Source: Chloroflexota bacterium
GTDB lineage: Bacteria > Chloroflexota > Anaerolineae > Anaerolineales > Villigracilaceae
Assembly (NCBI GenBank): GCA_016191955.1
Contig: JACPVC010000160.1
Span: 1-37,122 of the forward strand
Length of the DNA stretch: 37,122 nt
Reading direction: 5' to 3'
Shown piece after piece: positions 15,425-23,716 of the stretch; the first letter of the stretch is position 1, and the number at the start of each line of letters is the position of its first letter. Below the pieces are notes generated by a model, which saw only the letters and a list, made by a program, of their open reading frames with translations, did not search any database and had not been told where the DNA came from. The translations under genes were made by a program, and so were the position numbers.

Positions 15425-16645
15425 TTATTTTTCAGCGCGCAAAGCTTCAACCGGCTGCATACGGGAAGCCATTACAGCGGGGTACAACCCGGCTACTATC
15501 GTGACAATAAACGTTATGAGAGTCAGGTTGATAAGATTATCCACGCTCAACCTGGCATAGATCGTGTCGGCGATGGTAATTCCGCTCAGACCCATGTTGC
15601 CGATATAGAATCCGTTGACGTTGAAGTACATGGTCCCAGCTACGCCGAGGATCAAGCCCATCATCACGCCGCCAACTGCCAGCAGGGATGATTCTGTCAG
15701 GAACAGCACCATGATGCGGCTGCCTCTCATGCCAATCGCGGAGAGGATGCCGATCTCGCGCGTACGTTCGTAGACCGACATGATCAATGTGTTGATAATC
15801 ACCGAAGCGGAGATCGCAAGGATAATCATGTAAAAGATAGCGATGTAACTTTGCGCGAAACCCTCAAACTCGACGAATAGCGCGTTCAAATCTTTCCAGG
15901 TCTTGATTTCCAGGTTGGGAGAAACACTCAGGGCGGAGGCAACGGTATCCGTCATTTCCGTGTCGTGGAGCAGCACATAAACCGTGCTGGCGTGGTTTTC
16001 CGTCTGCGTCATCGCCTGCGCTTTGGCAAGCGGCAGGAAGACGGTCATACTGTCGAACGAGTAGGTGTTGGTGGTGTAAATGCCCTTGACGGTAAAGGTT
16101 TGATCCTGCACGTTACCATCCGCAGTGTTGAGCGAGAGGCTGACCTTGTCGCCGACCTCCAAATTCAACTTCTCTGCCATGGGTTTGCCGATCAAGACCG
16201 CATCGCGATCATCGGGGTTGAGATATTGCCCGCTGATGACTCCTTCGCGGTAGGGATCACTCGCAGGGGACAGTAGATCAATGCCCGTGATTCTCGCGCC
16301 CGCAGATTGCGTCCCTGAGGAAAGGAATCCGCTCGCGTACAGGCGCGGCGTTGCAGCTTTTACCTGATCGAGTTCTGCGATTTTGCTTGCGATCTCCTCT
16401 GGGTTGGGGACCAAATCCTCCCACTTGAGGCTGGATTTGTTTTCATCATACGTTGCCGCGCGGATTTGAATATGCCCGGTTTGCAGGTTGATGGCAGACT
16501 CAAGCGCGCTGCCCATTTCGCCGGCGATCACAGACGACATCAAAATCAAAAGCGCCAGCCCGCCACCCACTGCCAGCGCGGAAAAGAAACTGCGCCGGCG
16601 GTTGCGACCTAAATCGCGAAAAGCCATTTTAAGAATTTGAAACAT
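15425..16645 (-). CDS. FtsX/MacB-type ABC transporter permease
   Basis: 406 aa from the ATG at 16645, chosen because GGAG lies 8 nt upstream; an earlier in-frame start would translate the repeat at 16658. One N-terminal transmembrane helix (FFSALAVGGGLALLILMSS) is followed by a large extracytoplasmic MacB-type domain. Three C-terminal helices (near 275-300, 325-350 and 370-395) form the FtsX domain, with the hallmark SVYERTREIGILSAIGM coupling helix that contacts the ATPase. It shares architecture with the next permease and probably forms a heterodimer with it. It has the size and topology of LolC/E- or MacB-like permeases. Substrate is unknown; lipids, lipoproteins or hydrophobic compounds are typical. 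Confidence 0.93.
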   Translation of the reverse strand: MFQILKMAFRDLGRNRRRSFFSALAVGGGLALLILMSSVIAGEMGSALESAINLQTGHIQIRAATYDENKSSLKWEDLVPNPEEIASKIAELDQVKAATPRLYASGFLSSGTQSAGARITGIDLLSPASDPYREGVISGQYLNPDDRDAVLIGKPMAEKLNLEVGDKVSLSLNTADGNVQDQTFTVKGIYTTNTYSFDSMTVFLPLAKAQAMTQTENHASTVYVLLHDTEMTDTVASALSVSPNLEIKTWKDLNALFVEFEGFAQSYIAIFYMIILAISASVIINTLIMSVYERTREIGILSAIGMRGSRIMVLFLTESSLLAVGGVMMGLILGVAGTMYFNVNGFYIGNMGLSGITIADTIYARLSVDNLINLTLITFIVTIVAGLYPAVMASRMQPVEALRAEK

Positions 16646-16657
16646 AATTTTGTCTCC

Positions 16658-16750
16658 AAACCTGACAGGTCTCATTAAGAGTCCACTCGTCGGGTATCGT
16701 TGTGCGGATAGTGCCTTTGTTGGCGGGCATTGCGGAGACCTGTCAGGTTT
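16658..16750. repeat. ACCTGACAGGT family element, copy 2, with 16-bp terminal inverted repeats
   Basis: Perfect 16-bp terminal inverted repeats (AAACCTGACAGGTCTC at 16658-16673, complement at 16735-16750) enclose 61 bp of unique sequence. The 93-bp unit nearly fills the gap between the two permease genes. The terminal sequence matches the simpler palindrome at 15385-15417, so this looks like an expanded member of the same dispersed family. Confidence 0.75.
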
Positions 16751-16752
16751 TT

Positions 16753-17979
16753 TTATACAAAATGAAGAGCTTCAGCGGGTTCGCGCCGACCTGCTTCAGT
16801 AGCAGGGATGAGCGCCGCCAGCGCGGAGATAATCACGATCATCGAGACGCGTAAAGGCAGTTTCTCGACGCCCCACGTGGGGTAGGCACGTCCCTGGATC
16901 AACGCCATGTAGCTTGCCGCGCCGGACATATTGCCAAAGTCCAGCCCAACTTTCATCAGGTAGCCGTTGATCGCCATGCCCAAAACAATCCCTGCCGCGA
17001 CGCCAACCAACCCGATCATGATGCCTTCAAGAACGAACAACAGGGAAATCTGATTCGGCTTCAGCCCCATTGCGCCCATCACACCGATTTCGCGCGTGCG
17101 TTCATAAACTGCCATCAATAACAGATTGAGAATGCCCACCCCGGCAATGGCAATGATGATCAGGCTAAAGACGTTCATCACGCCGCTTTTGGTGTTAATT
17201 GCCGAAGCCAGGTCGGGATAATTTGCCTGAAACGATTCAATCTCATAACCGGGTAAGACTGGGGTCATGGAGTCGATCACACGACCTTCCTGACCAAGCT
17301 TGTCAAGGAAGATCGCTACTTCGGTGGAGCCATTCACCTCATACAACGCCTGCGCTTCACCGAGCGAGATATAGACGCTTTGCTTTTCGATGTCCACCAG
17401 ACCCAGGTCGAAAATACCGACGACGGTCATTGTGCGCTGGCGCATCTGTTCGTGTTGGGAACGTCCGACCATAGTGATGCGGTCCCCCACTTCCACACCC
17501 ATCGCATCGGCAAGCCCTCTGCCGATCAACACACTATCGAGGTCATCACTGGTCAGGTTCCGCCCTTCCGTGATATTTTGCCCGATGATGTTAACCTTCC
17601 ATTCCTTTTCGGGTTCAACACCAATGATCCCCACCGCGAATGCCCCCTCACGGCTGGTGACCAACCCACCGGTGCGAATACGCTGTGTGGCAGCCAATGT
17701 CAGCGGATTCGCTTCCGCGGCATCGATCACCGCCAATGGATCCGCCAGCGGGAACAGCGGGTTTGAGTTCGCCTCGGCACGATAGCCTTCCGCATGGACT
17801 TGAACATTGCCTCCCAACACTTTCACGGCATTGCCGTAGATCGCGTCGGTAAAACCATTCATCAGCCCGTCGTACCACATCATCATCGCCAGCGTTAAAG
17901 ACATCGCCAAGACGATGATGACCGTGCGGCGTTTATGTCGCCAGATGTTGCGCCATGCAAGGCGCAGGAATAAATTCAT
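16753..17979 (-). CDS. FtsX/MacB-type ABC transporter permease
   Basis: A 408-aa permease. The ATG at 17979 has a strong AAAGGAG ribosome site. An N-terminal helix (TVIIVLAMSLTLAMMMWYDG), a roughly 230-residue extracytoplasmic domain and three C-terminal helices frame the coupling motif MAVYERTREIGVMGAMGL. It is the first gene of the second exporter cluster (permease, permease, ATPase, adaptor, adaptor) and the likely partner of the permease downstream. Its promoter should lie in 17980-18037, just before mobile element D, which separates this cluster from the upstream 854-aa permease gene. Confidence 0.93.
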   Translation of the reverse strand: MNLFLRLAWRNIWRHKRRTVIIVLAMSLTLAMMMWYDGLMNGFTDAIYGNAVKVLGGNVQVHAEGYRAEANSNPLFPLADPLAVIDAAEANPLTLAATQRIRTGGLVTSREGAFAVGIIGVEPEKEWKVNIIGQNITEGRNLTSDDLDSVLIGRGLADAMGVEVGDRITMVGRSQHEQMRQRTMTVVGIFDLGLVDIEKQSVYISLGEAQALYEVNGSTEVAIFLDKLGQEGRVIDSMTPVLPGYEIESFQANYPDLASAINTKSGVMNVFSLIIIAIAGVGILNLLLMAVYERTREIGVMGAMGLKPNQISLLFVLEGIMIGLVGVAAGIVLGMAINGYLMKVGLDFGNMSGAASYMALIQGRAYPTWGVEKLPLRVSMIVIISALAALIPATEAGRREPAEALHFV

Positions 17980-18030
17980 TTGAAACTCCTTTCTATTTGA
18001 CCAGTCATGATCTTTTCTTCCTTTTTTGTA

Positions 18031-18221
18031 TTATTCAGTCACCTTACGCACCTACGCTTCGACTACGAGCGGGAGGAATACCCCGCTCTCCGCTCACATC
18101 GTCCCGATGTTTTTCGGGAGCGCGGCAGCCGCCCTGAGCGGAGCGACGAGTGAACGTCGAGGAGCGCAGTCGAAGGGCAAGGGGCGCAGGAAAGTAAAAA
18201 TCGCATAAGGTGAGTTATTCA
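18031..18221. mobile_element. Non-coding inverted-repeat element, copy D (MITE-like)
   Basis: The element occupies 18038-18214 (177 bp) and is flanked by a perfect 7-bp direct repeat TTATTCA (18031-18037 and 18215-18221). The tips are GTCACCTTACGCA and, read from the right, CTCACCTTATGCG. The interior matches copies A and C, except for about 24 extra bases near the middle that contain a small palindrome (CATCGTCCCGATG). The right-hand duplication begins with TTA, the stop codon (read on the minus strand) of the 854-aa permease gene. Confidence 0.88.
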
Positions 18222-20779
18222 TATCGCAGTGCTTCCACCACGTTCATACCCGCCGCCTGACGGGCGGGAATGAACGCAGCAAAGGCGCCGAAAATCAACC
18301 CAATTGCAACGCCCGCCAAAATACCACCCATCGGAAAGACATAGCCCATTGGGAAGAGAGCTTTCATGGCAACAACCAGAACATACCCAAGGTATAGTCC
18401 GCTCAAAATTCCAAAAGCTGTGCCTATGGCAGCCAGCAACAACGCTTCAGCCATCACCATGGTGCGAATTTGTTTGCGTGTGCCGCCTACCGCACGGATC
18501 ATGCCGATCTCGCGCGTCCGTTCGATGATGCTGATACTCAAAGTATTGAGCATTGCAATCAGCGAGGGCACCGCCAACAAAAAGAAGATGGCGTACATGC
18601 CCGCAAACGCTGAATCCATTTGAGACTTCATCGAGTTGTAGTACTCAATGCCTGAGATCACCTTGAAGGTGGGGTAATTCGCTGCCAATGCCCTGATAGC
18701 TTTGTCTGCGGCTTCGCGGTCTGCATCATTTTTCAAATTGAGTTGAATAAAAACGTCGTCCGTGACGCCAAAATCGGTCTGCATATTGGCTTGCGAGATG
18801 AAGCCCGTGGTCACTTTCGCATTCAACATATCCGTTGCCATCGCGATGATCTTGTATTGCAACGTCCCGTTGGGAGTGACAATTTCAACGGTATCGCCAA
18901 CCTGTTTTCCCAGCGCCGTCATCAACGCGCCATTGACGATCATGTTCCGCCCGCCGGCAAGCGAAGCGTAGGCAGAAGCTTCGTCAGTGAAGATAGATTC
19001 CTGAAAGTAGAGACCTGACACGGCGGGGTAAGAGACGGGGTCGATTCCCAGCAAAGAGATCGCCTGCCCATTCGTTATCGCGCTGGTAAAGCGCAATGTG
19101 CTCACCTTATCAACTCCATCCACCGATTTAAGCTGCTCTGCAAAATCAGCTTTAGAGCCTACGTTGCTGCTCCACAACGCAATGGAAGGCGGTACAAAAA
19201 GGTAATCACTACCGAGGTTATCGCGGATGAGGTCATAAAGCGTCATGGTCAAACTTGAAACCATGCCGCCCAATGCAACGATGATTGCAAGCGCGATCAT
19301 GGTTGTGCTGGCAGTAACCGCCACACGCGTTGGCTGGCGTGTCAGGTTGCCTTGAGCCAGGTCTCCGGTCCCCTGCCGTGCATAGAACCGCGCAAGAAGC
19401 CAACCAAATGCTGCCGTAAATGGGCGCACTAAAACCGGAGCAACAAGCACCAACCCCAGCAGGAAGAAAAGCCCGCCAGGCAGAATGAACTCAAGTTGAT
19501 TTGTAAGCAGCGCCGCCACGGCAGCAAGGATGATAACCACGCCTCCTACGAAGCCGATGCCTGTTTGCCGGCTAAATTGCGCCTCTCCCGCCGACGGTCG
19601 CAACGCTTCGAGCGGAGTCACCTTACTGGCGCTCATGGCAGGGAAAAAGCCTGCCGCCACTGTAACACCCACCCCTAAAATAATCGAACCGATCAACAAT
19701 GTAGGAGAAATAACCGGCGCGCCCAATGAAAGATTGATGAAGCGACTCATCACAGGTGCAATCAGCTTTATGACGCCTGCCCCAAAAATATACCCAAGCA
19801 CCAAGCCAACTCCGGTGCCGAGAATGCCTTGCAACAATCCTTCTGCCATTATCATGCCAATAATAGTGCGACGGTTTGCGCCGAGCGCCCGCAACATCCC
19901 AATATCACGACGGCGTTCTGCCACGATCGTGCGAAACGTATTGAAGATAATGAAACCACCCATAAAGAGCGCCAGCATTCCAAAGACGCTGAACATCGTT
20001 TGCCCCAGTTGAAGCGAGGCGAACATTTCAGTGCCTGTAATAAGCGTACCAACTTGATAATCTGGACCCAGAGCGGCTTCGATATTTTTCTTGATTTCGG
20101 CGCGGCGTTCTTCCAACGCCGTCGTTTCGACATTGATATCAATTGTGTTGATCTTACCTGCTTCGTTCATGATAGTTTGCGCTTCAGGCAGGTTGACCAA
20201 TACCTCTTCATTGCCCGGCGTTGTGCGTGGAGGAAGAATCCCAACCACCGTTAATTCGGTCATACCGTCTACGCTGGGAATGAAGAAGGCATCTCCAACT
20301 TGCAATTTAAGCGCATCTGCCAATGTGCGTGAAATGACCGCTGCGTTCGTATCGTTCGCTTCCAGATAACGACCTTCCGCCAATGGGTATGCGCGGACAG
20401 AACGAGCCTCTTCCGGCTGAATGCCCACCAAAGAAAGCGCAGTCACCAAGTCTGGGAGTTCGGTGTTCTTATCGTAAAAATCTGCCGGGATGTTGACCGT
20501 ATGGGTTAGCGAAGGAGCATACACACGCACACCGTCCACGCCCTTGAGTCTGTCTGCTACGCTTTCAGGAAATGCCTCACCGGAAATATGAACAGCACTA
20601 AAGTCCACAACACCCGATGCGCCCTGCACATTGACTTGCAATGCAGCAAGCATGGTAGGCAGAACAATATTCATGCCGAAGATCACCAATACCCCGAAGA
20701 CGACTGCCAACGTGGTAAGAAAAGTCCGTAATTTGCGCCCGCTGAGATAGCGCGCAGCAAGAGTAAGCTGGAGATTCAT
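18215..20779 (-). CDS. Large duplicated FtsX-type ABC permease
   Basis: An 854-aa permease with two FtsX modules in one chain. An N-terminal helix (TFLTTLAVVFGVLVIFGMN) and extracytoplasmic domain come first, then FtsX module 1 (helices near 265-385, with IVAERRRDIGMLRALGAN). A middle pair of helices follows near 410-455. A second extracytoplasmic domain and FtsX module 2 complete the chain (helices near 725-845, with SIIERTREIGMIRAVGGT). This is the usual layout of large 'DUF214-type' permeases that work as a single chain with one ATPase. Its start lies one base after the ATPase stop, with AGGAG inside the ATPase gene, so the two are translationally coupled. The C-terminus ends ...VVEALRYE, the normal family ending, so the mobile element at its stop has not truncated it. 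Confidence 0.94.
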   Translation of the reverse strand: MNLQLTLAARYLSGRKLRTFLTTLAVVFGVLVIFGMNIVLPTMLAALQVNVQGASGVVDFSAVHISGEAFPESVADRLKGVDGVRVYAPSLTHTVNIPADFYDKNTELPDLVTALSLVGIQPEEARSVRAYPLAEGRYLEANDTNAAVISRTLADALKLQVGDAFFIPSVDGMTELTVVGILPPRTTPGNEEVLVNLPEAQTIMNEAGKINTIDINVETTALEERRAEIKKNIEAALGPDYQVGTLITGTEMFASLQLGQTMFSVFGMLALFMGGFIIFNTFRTIVAERRRDIGMLRALGANRRTIIGMIMAEGLLQGILGTGVGLVLGYIFGAGVIKLIAPVMSRFINLSLGAPVISPTLLIGSIILGVGVTVAAGFFPAMSASKVTPLEALRPSAGEAQFSRQTGIGFVGGVVIILAAVAALLTNQLEFILPGGLFFLLGLVLVAPVLVRPFTAAFGWLLARFYARQGTGDLAQGNLTRQPTRVAVTASTTMIALAIIVALGGMVSSLTMTLYDLIRDNLGSDYLFVPPSIALWSSNVGSKADFAEQLKSVDGVDKVSTLRFTSAITNGQAISLLGIDPVSYPAVSGLYFQESIFTDEASAYASLAGGRNMIVNGALMTALGKQVGDTVEIVTPNGTLQYKIIAMATDMLNAKVTTGFISQANMQTDFGVTDDVFIQLNLKNDADREAADKAIRALAANYPTFKVISGIEYYNSMKSQMDSAFAGMYAIFFLLAVPSLIAMLNTLSISIIERTREIGMIRAVGGTRKQIRTMVMAEALLLAAIGTAFGILSGLYLGYVLVVAMKALFPMGYVFPMGGILAGVAIGLIFGAFAAFIPARQAAGMNVVEALRYE

Positions 20780-20780
20780 G

Positions 20781-21524
20781 TCAATCTCCTATTTTCTTGA
20801 TCTTGTCTGCCACGAGATCCGCGTTCTTTCCATTCCTGCGTTCCAGCAGGGTTTCATCCACCACCTTGCCGTCTTTGAGGAAGATGATGCGGTCGGCATA
20901 CGCGGCGATGCGCGGGTCATGAGTGACCATGACCACGGTGCGGTTATATTTTTTAGACACATCGCGCAACAGGCTGGCGATCTCATCGCTGGAGCGCGTA
21001 TCAAGGTTGCCAGTGGGTTCATCCGCGAGAATCAATTCGGGATCAGCGACCAATGCCCGCGCAATTGCCACGCGCTGTTGCTGCCCGCCAGAAAGTTGAT
21101 CTGGGCGATTAAGCAACCGGTCTGCCAAGCCGAATCTTGTCAGCCATTCAACAGCCTTTTCTTGCGCCTCAGCCGGTTTCCGCCCGTCAAGCGTGATTGG
21201 CAGGGCGGCATTTTCAGTGGCATTCAAAACCGGGATAAGGTTATAGAACTGAAATACAAAACCGATCTTGCGGCGGCGGAGTTCAGTGAGTTTGTCATCG
21301 TTGAGATCGGTGAGATTATGACCGCCAATCATCACATACCCTTCGCTGGGCTTATCCAACCCTCCGAGTAAATGCAAAAGGGTGGATTTACCGCAGCCGC
21401 TGGGTCCCATAATCGCAACAAATTCGCCTGCGTGGATGGTCATATTTACATGGTTGAGCGCGGTCACTGCCGCAGCGCCGGAACCATAATTTTTTGTTAG
21501 TTTTTCAACTTGAACGTTGGACAT
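20781..21524 (-). CDS. MacB/LolD-type ABC transporter ATPase
   Basis: 247 aa from the ATG at 21524, where the family N-terminus ([16 protein letters not shown]) begins. An upstream in-frame start would overlap the PadR gene and lacks homologous-looking sequence. Walker [11 protein letters not shown]-loop FVFQFYNL, signature [15 protein letters not shown], Walker [13 protein letters not shown] and switch His MVTHDPR are all present. It powers the 854-aa permease encoded directly downstream. A short regulatory tail after residue 225 ([20 protein letters not shown]) is basic and predicted helical. Confidence 0.95.
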   Translation of the reverse strand: MSNVQVEKLTKNYGSGAAAVTALNHVNMTIHAGEFVAIMGPSGCGKSTLLHLLGGLDKPSEGYVMIGGHNLTDLNDDKLTELRRRKIGFVFQFYNLIPVLNATENAALPITLDGRKPAEAQEKAVEWLTRFGLADRLLNRPDQLSGGQQQRVAIARALVADPELILADEPTGNLDTRSSDEIASLLRDVSKKYNRTVVMVTHDPRIAAYADRIIFLKDGKVVDETLLERRNGKNADLVADKIKKIGD

Positions 21525-21580
21525 GTTATTTTCTTTCCGTTGTAGTTTTGAATAAGATGCGAGCAACAAATAAGAGAGTC

Positions 21581-22198
21581 TCATTTTTCAGCAGGCGGCG
21601 GATAGGTGGACCCGGCATCGATCTTCTTGGGTCTGCCTCGTTTGCGTATTTCAGGCTCAGGGATCGGCTGGTCTTTGATGGTTTCCAAACGCATTTCGAT
21701 CATGTCTAGCCAGCGCAAGTCCGCTTCGAGGTGCATGATGGCTTTATCCACCAAAAGGATTTGTGCCAACTCAACGTGCGGGTCATATTTGTCACGCTGT
21801 GTGGTGGCATCGTGTAATTCCTGAAACAGTCGCGCCCGTTGGGTTTGAATGATGCGCGCCGGGTCTGCTTCACGAGAGACAAGCCCGATCATGAGCTTGA
21901 CATAAAACTCGTCGCGTTGATGCTCGGTGGGCACGCCGTCATTGAACCAGTCTTTCAGCACCTCACGCCCATTGTTAGTGATGGCGTAGATGCGCCGATC
22001 CGGTTCCCGCCCCTCACCCAAATCGGACTTGGTCTCCACTAACCCGGATTCTTCCAGCCGTTCCAACGTGGTGTAGATCTGGGCAGGCTTTACGTCCCAC
22101 GCAGCGCCGCCAACCACCATAGAAAACGCGGAGTGCAATTCGTATCCATGGCGGGATTTTTGTGCAAGCAGCCCTAAAATAGCATTACGAACGGACAA
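21581..22198 (-). CDS. PadR-family transcriptional regulator
   Basis: A 205-aa regulator with an N-terminal PadR winged helix (AILGLLAQKSRHGYELHSAF; IYTTLERLEESGLV near 41-54; RRIYAITNNGREVL) and a C-terminal helical dimerisation region (Vir_act_alpha_C type, about 95-180). The start codon is TTG at 22198, supported by GAGG five bases upstream. The tail is Lys/Arg- and Pro-rich (RKRGRPKK, an AT-hook-like sequence). It is first in a likely operon with the ATPase and large permease. PadR proteins often repress drug exporters and are released by the exported compound, which fits this position. Two direct operator-like repeats lie upstream. Confidence 0.93.
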   Translation of the reverse strand: MSVRNAILGLLAQKSRHGYELHSAFSMVVGGAAWDVKPAQIYTTLERLEESGLVETKSDLGEGREPDRRIYAITNNGREVLKDWFNDGVPTEHQRDEFYVKLMIGLVSREADPARIIQTQRARLFQELHDATTQRDKYDPHVELAQILLVDKAIMHLEADLRWLDMIEMRLETIKDQPIPEPEIRKRGRPKKIDAGSTYPPPAEK

Positions 22199-22215
22199 AG
22201 TGACCTCTTTAAAAA

Positions 22216-22270
22216 ATAGTATACAAGTTACTAATTATCAGATTTAGAAAATATTATACGAGTTACTATT
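22216..22270. promoter_or_regulatory. Two direct operator-like repeats upstream of padR
   Basis: ATAGTATACAAGTTACTAAT (22216-22235) and ATATTATACGAGTTACTATT (22251-22270) match at 16 of 20 positions. They are 35 bp apart centre to centre, and the first contains an internal TAGTA/TACTA dyad. Placement just upstream of the TTG start and within the only AT-rich stretch fits PadR autoregulation. Confidence 0.6.
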
Positions 22271-22375
22271 TTTTGTCAAGTGGAAAATTATCACCTTCGC
22301 CTCACACCCGTTCCCTTTCTGATGCTGTTTTCTGAGAGCGATTCGCCGCTGAAAGTTTTTTCTCTAACCTACACG

Positions 22376-22403
22376 AAAAAAATCCGCGAGAGTTCTCGCG
22401 GAT
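22376..22403 (-). terminator. Rho-independent terminator for the Cys-tail lipoprotein gene
   Basis: The 9-bp stem CTCGCGGAT / ATCCGCGAG (22382-22390 and 22395-22403) is followed on the minus strand by a run of seven T. It lies about 80 bases after the lipoprotein stop. Confidence 0.85.
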
Positions 22404-22483
22404 CATCATTTCATCTTTTTACAGGCAAATCAGTCACAGTGAATTAGGGACAACATCTCCTCTTCCATGTATTGAAGGTGAAG

Positions 22484-23578
22484 CTAAGGATATCGGCATA
22501 ATCCACCAGTACATGGTACATCATTGCAACATCCGCCTCCCCCGCCACAACCGCCACCATATTCGACACAACTTGGACCAGCGCCCGATCCTGGTACTGC
22601 TTCAGGACCAGTAGCAGGAGCAACACTAACCAAGCACAAACCGGGTTCACTTCCTGTGGGTTGGAATCCTACAGCGATTCGACACGAGTTATCCAGCTCG
22701 TAGATTGATTTGATCGGATAAAAAAGCGGAAATCCCGGATCTGCTGCACCAGCCTGTTCATGAGTGTAGTGGTCACTATAATCGAACATGGCTGGGTCGA
22801 GGGTGCCATGACCGGTCCACATGTTCGCCAAGTATGCTATTGGGTTTCCAATCACTGACCGTTTCACTGCAATCTCGACCGTGTTTGAGTCATCAGGTGA
22901 GATGCGCACCCATGCGGCATCCGGGTCATCCCCTTTCCCCTGATCAAAGAGCATTTGCTCAAAACCATCTCCATCAAGAGCATTCTTATCAGACCCCATA
23001 GGTGTCTGGTTGCCTACGTCGCCGTTAGCGTCAAAGTAAATTTGAACGCCGTCCGTAGTCCAATCAGTGGAGGTTGGATTCAAGGTGAGGATTAGCCAAT
23101 CACCCCTGCCATCTACTTGTACGTCCAATTGCATGGCGAAGCGATATGGCTCTACAGTTGCCGCTGAGCGATCTACTACTTTAACTGTGCCGTAGACCCA
23201 CGTATCATCTTGAAAAACATACGTATTAACAATGTCAAGATTAGGAAAATACACGTCCATTACAGTAGTGCTAAATGGGCGTTCGAATTGCTCGAGGGTG
23301 AACCTATCGCCGCCATTCGATTTTTTCTGGTCCGCCGTCACTGATGAGTCTTGATCGCCAGCCTGACCACTTCGTGATTGCGGCAAGGCAGCAGGCAAGA
23401 CCTGATGTTGAATGGGGATTTCGGTTTGCGAAGAGTTGGCTGGGGTGTCTAAAATCGCCACTAATTCAGTGGGAGGTTGGGCAGGCGCTTCAGTGGCGTT
23501 CCCTGAAACGTCACACGCAAGCATTGCCACGAAGATAGTGATAATTGCCGTTGTAAGCCTTGGGATTTCTTTCTTCAT
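22484..23578 (-). CDS. Lipoprotein with Cys/Gly-rich C-terminal tail
   Basis: A 364-aa predicted lipoprotein. The ATG at 23578 follows AGAGGAGA. Signal peptide TTAIITIFVAMLAC, then a Pro/Thr/Ser/Gln-rich linker to about residue 90. The central 100-300 region has the look of a beta-sandwich that binds a ligand or carbohydrate (VDGRGDWLILTL, DGVQIYFDANGDVG, NTVEIAVKRSVIG), reminiscent of DOMON/CBM9-like domains, though I cannot confirm the family. The final 25 residues are striking: GGGCGGGGGCCNDVPC then TGGLCRYP, five cysteines among glycines. Such a tail could be disulfide-rich, bind metal, or mark the protein for sorting. It is a single gene with its own terminator. Confidence 0.8.
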   Translation of the reverse strand: MKKEIPRLTTAIITIFVAMLACDVSGNATEAPAQPPTELVAILDTPANSSQTEIPIQHQVLPAALPQSRSGQAGDQDSSVTADQKKSNGGDRFTLEQFERPFSTTVMDVYFPNLDIVNTYVFQDDTWVYGTVKVVDRSAATVEPYRFAMQLDVQVDGRGDWLILTLNPTSTDWTTDGVQIYFDANGDVGNQTPMGSDKNALDGDGFEQMLFDQGKGDDPDAAWVRISPDDSNTVEIAVKRSVIGNPIAYLANMWTGHGTLDPAMFDYSDHYTHEQAGAADPGFPLFYPIKSIYELDNSCRIAVGFQPTGSEPGLCLVSVAPATGPEAVPGSGAGPSCVEYGGGCGGGGGCCNDVPCTGGLCRYP

Positions 23579-23716
23579 ACGTCTCTCCTCTTTAACCAGT
23601 AAGACGGCTTCACTACGTATACTTATTAATAAAATTGTACTTAAGCCTCCCTCTTGATAATTCTACCATCCGGGTTAGCCTTGGGCAATAAGCGCTAGAC
23701 CTACGAATCTTTTAGA

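Noticed and set aside
14765..15691. 308-aa plus-strand open frame opposite the ABC ATPase and permease
   Set aside because: It is antisense to two strongly supported genes and its translation has no domain pattern; it is a shadow frame.
8445..18214. Repeated palindromes as a CRISPR or group II intron fragment
   Set aside because: The copies are kilobases apart, have terminal inverted repeats and target duplications, and no spacer array or reverse transcriptase is present.
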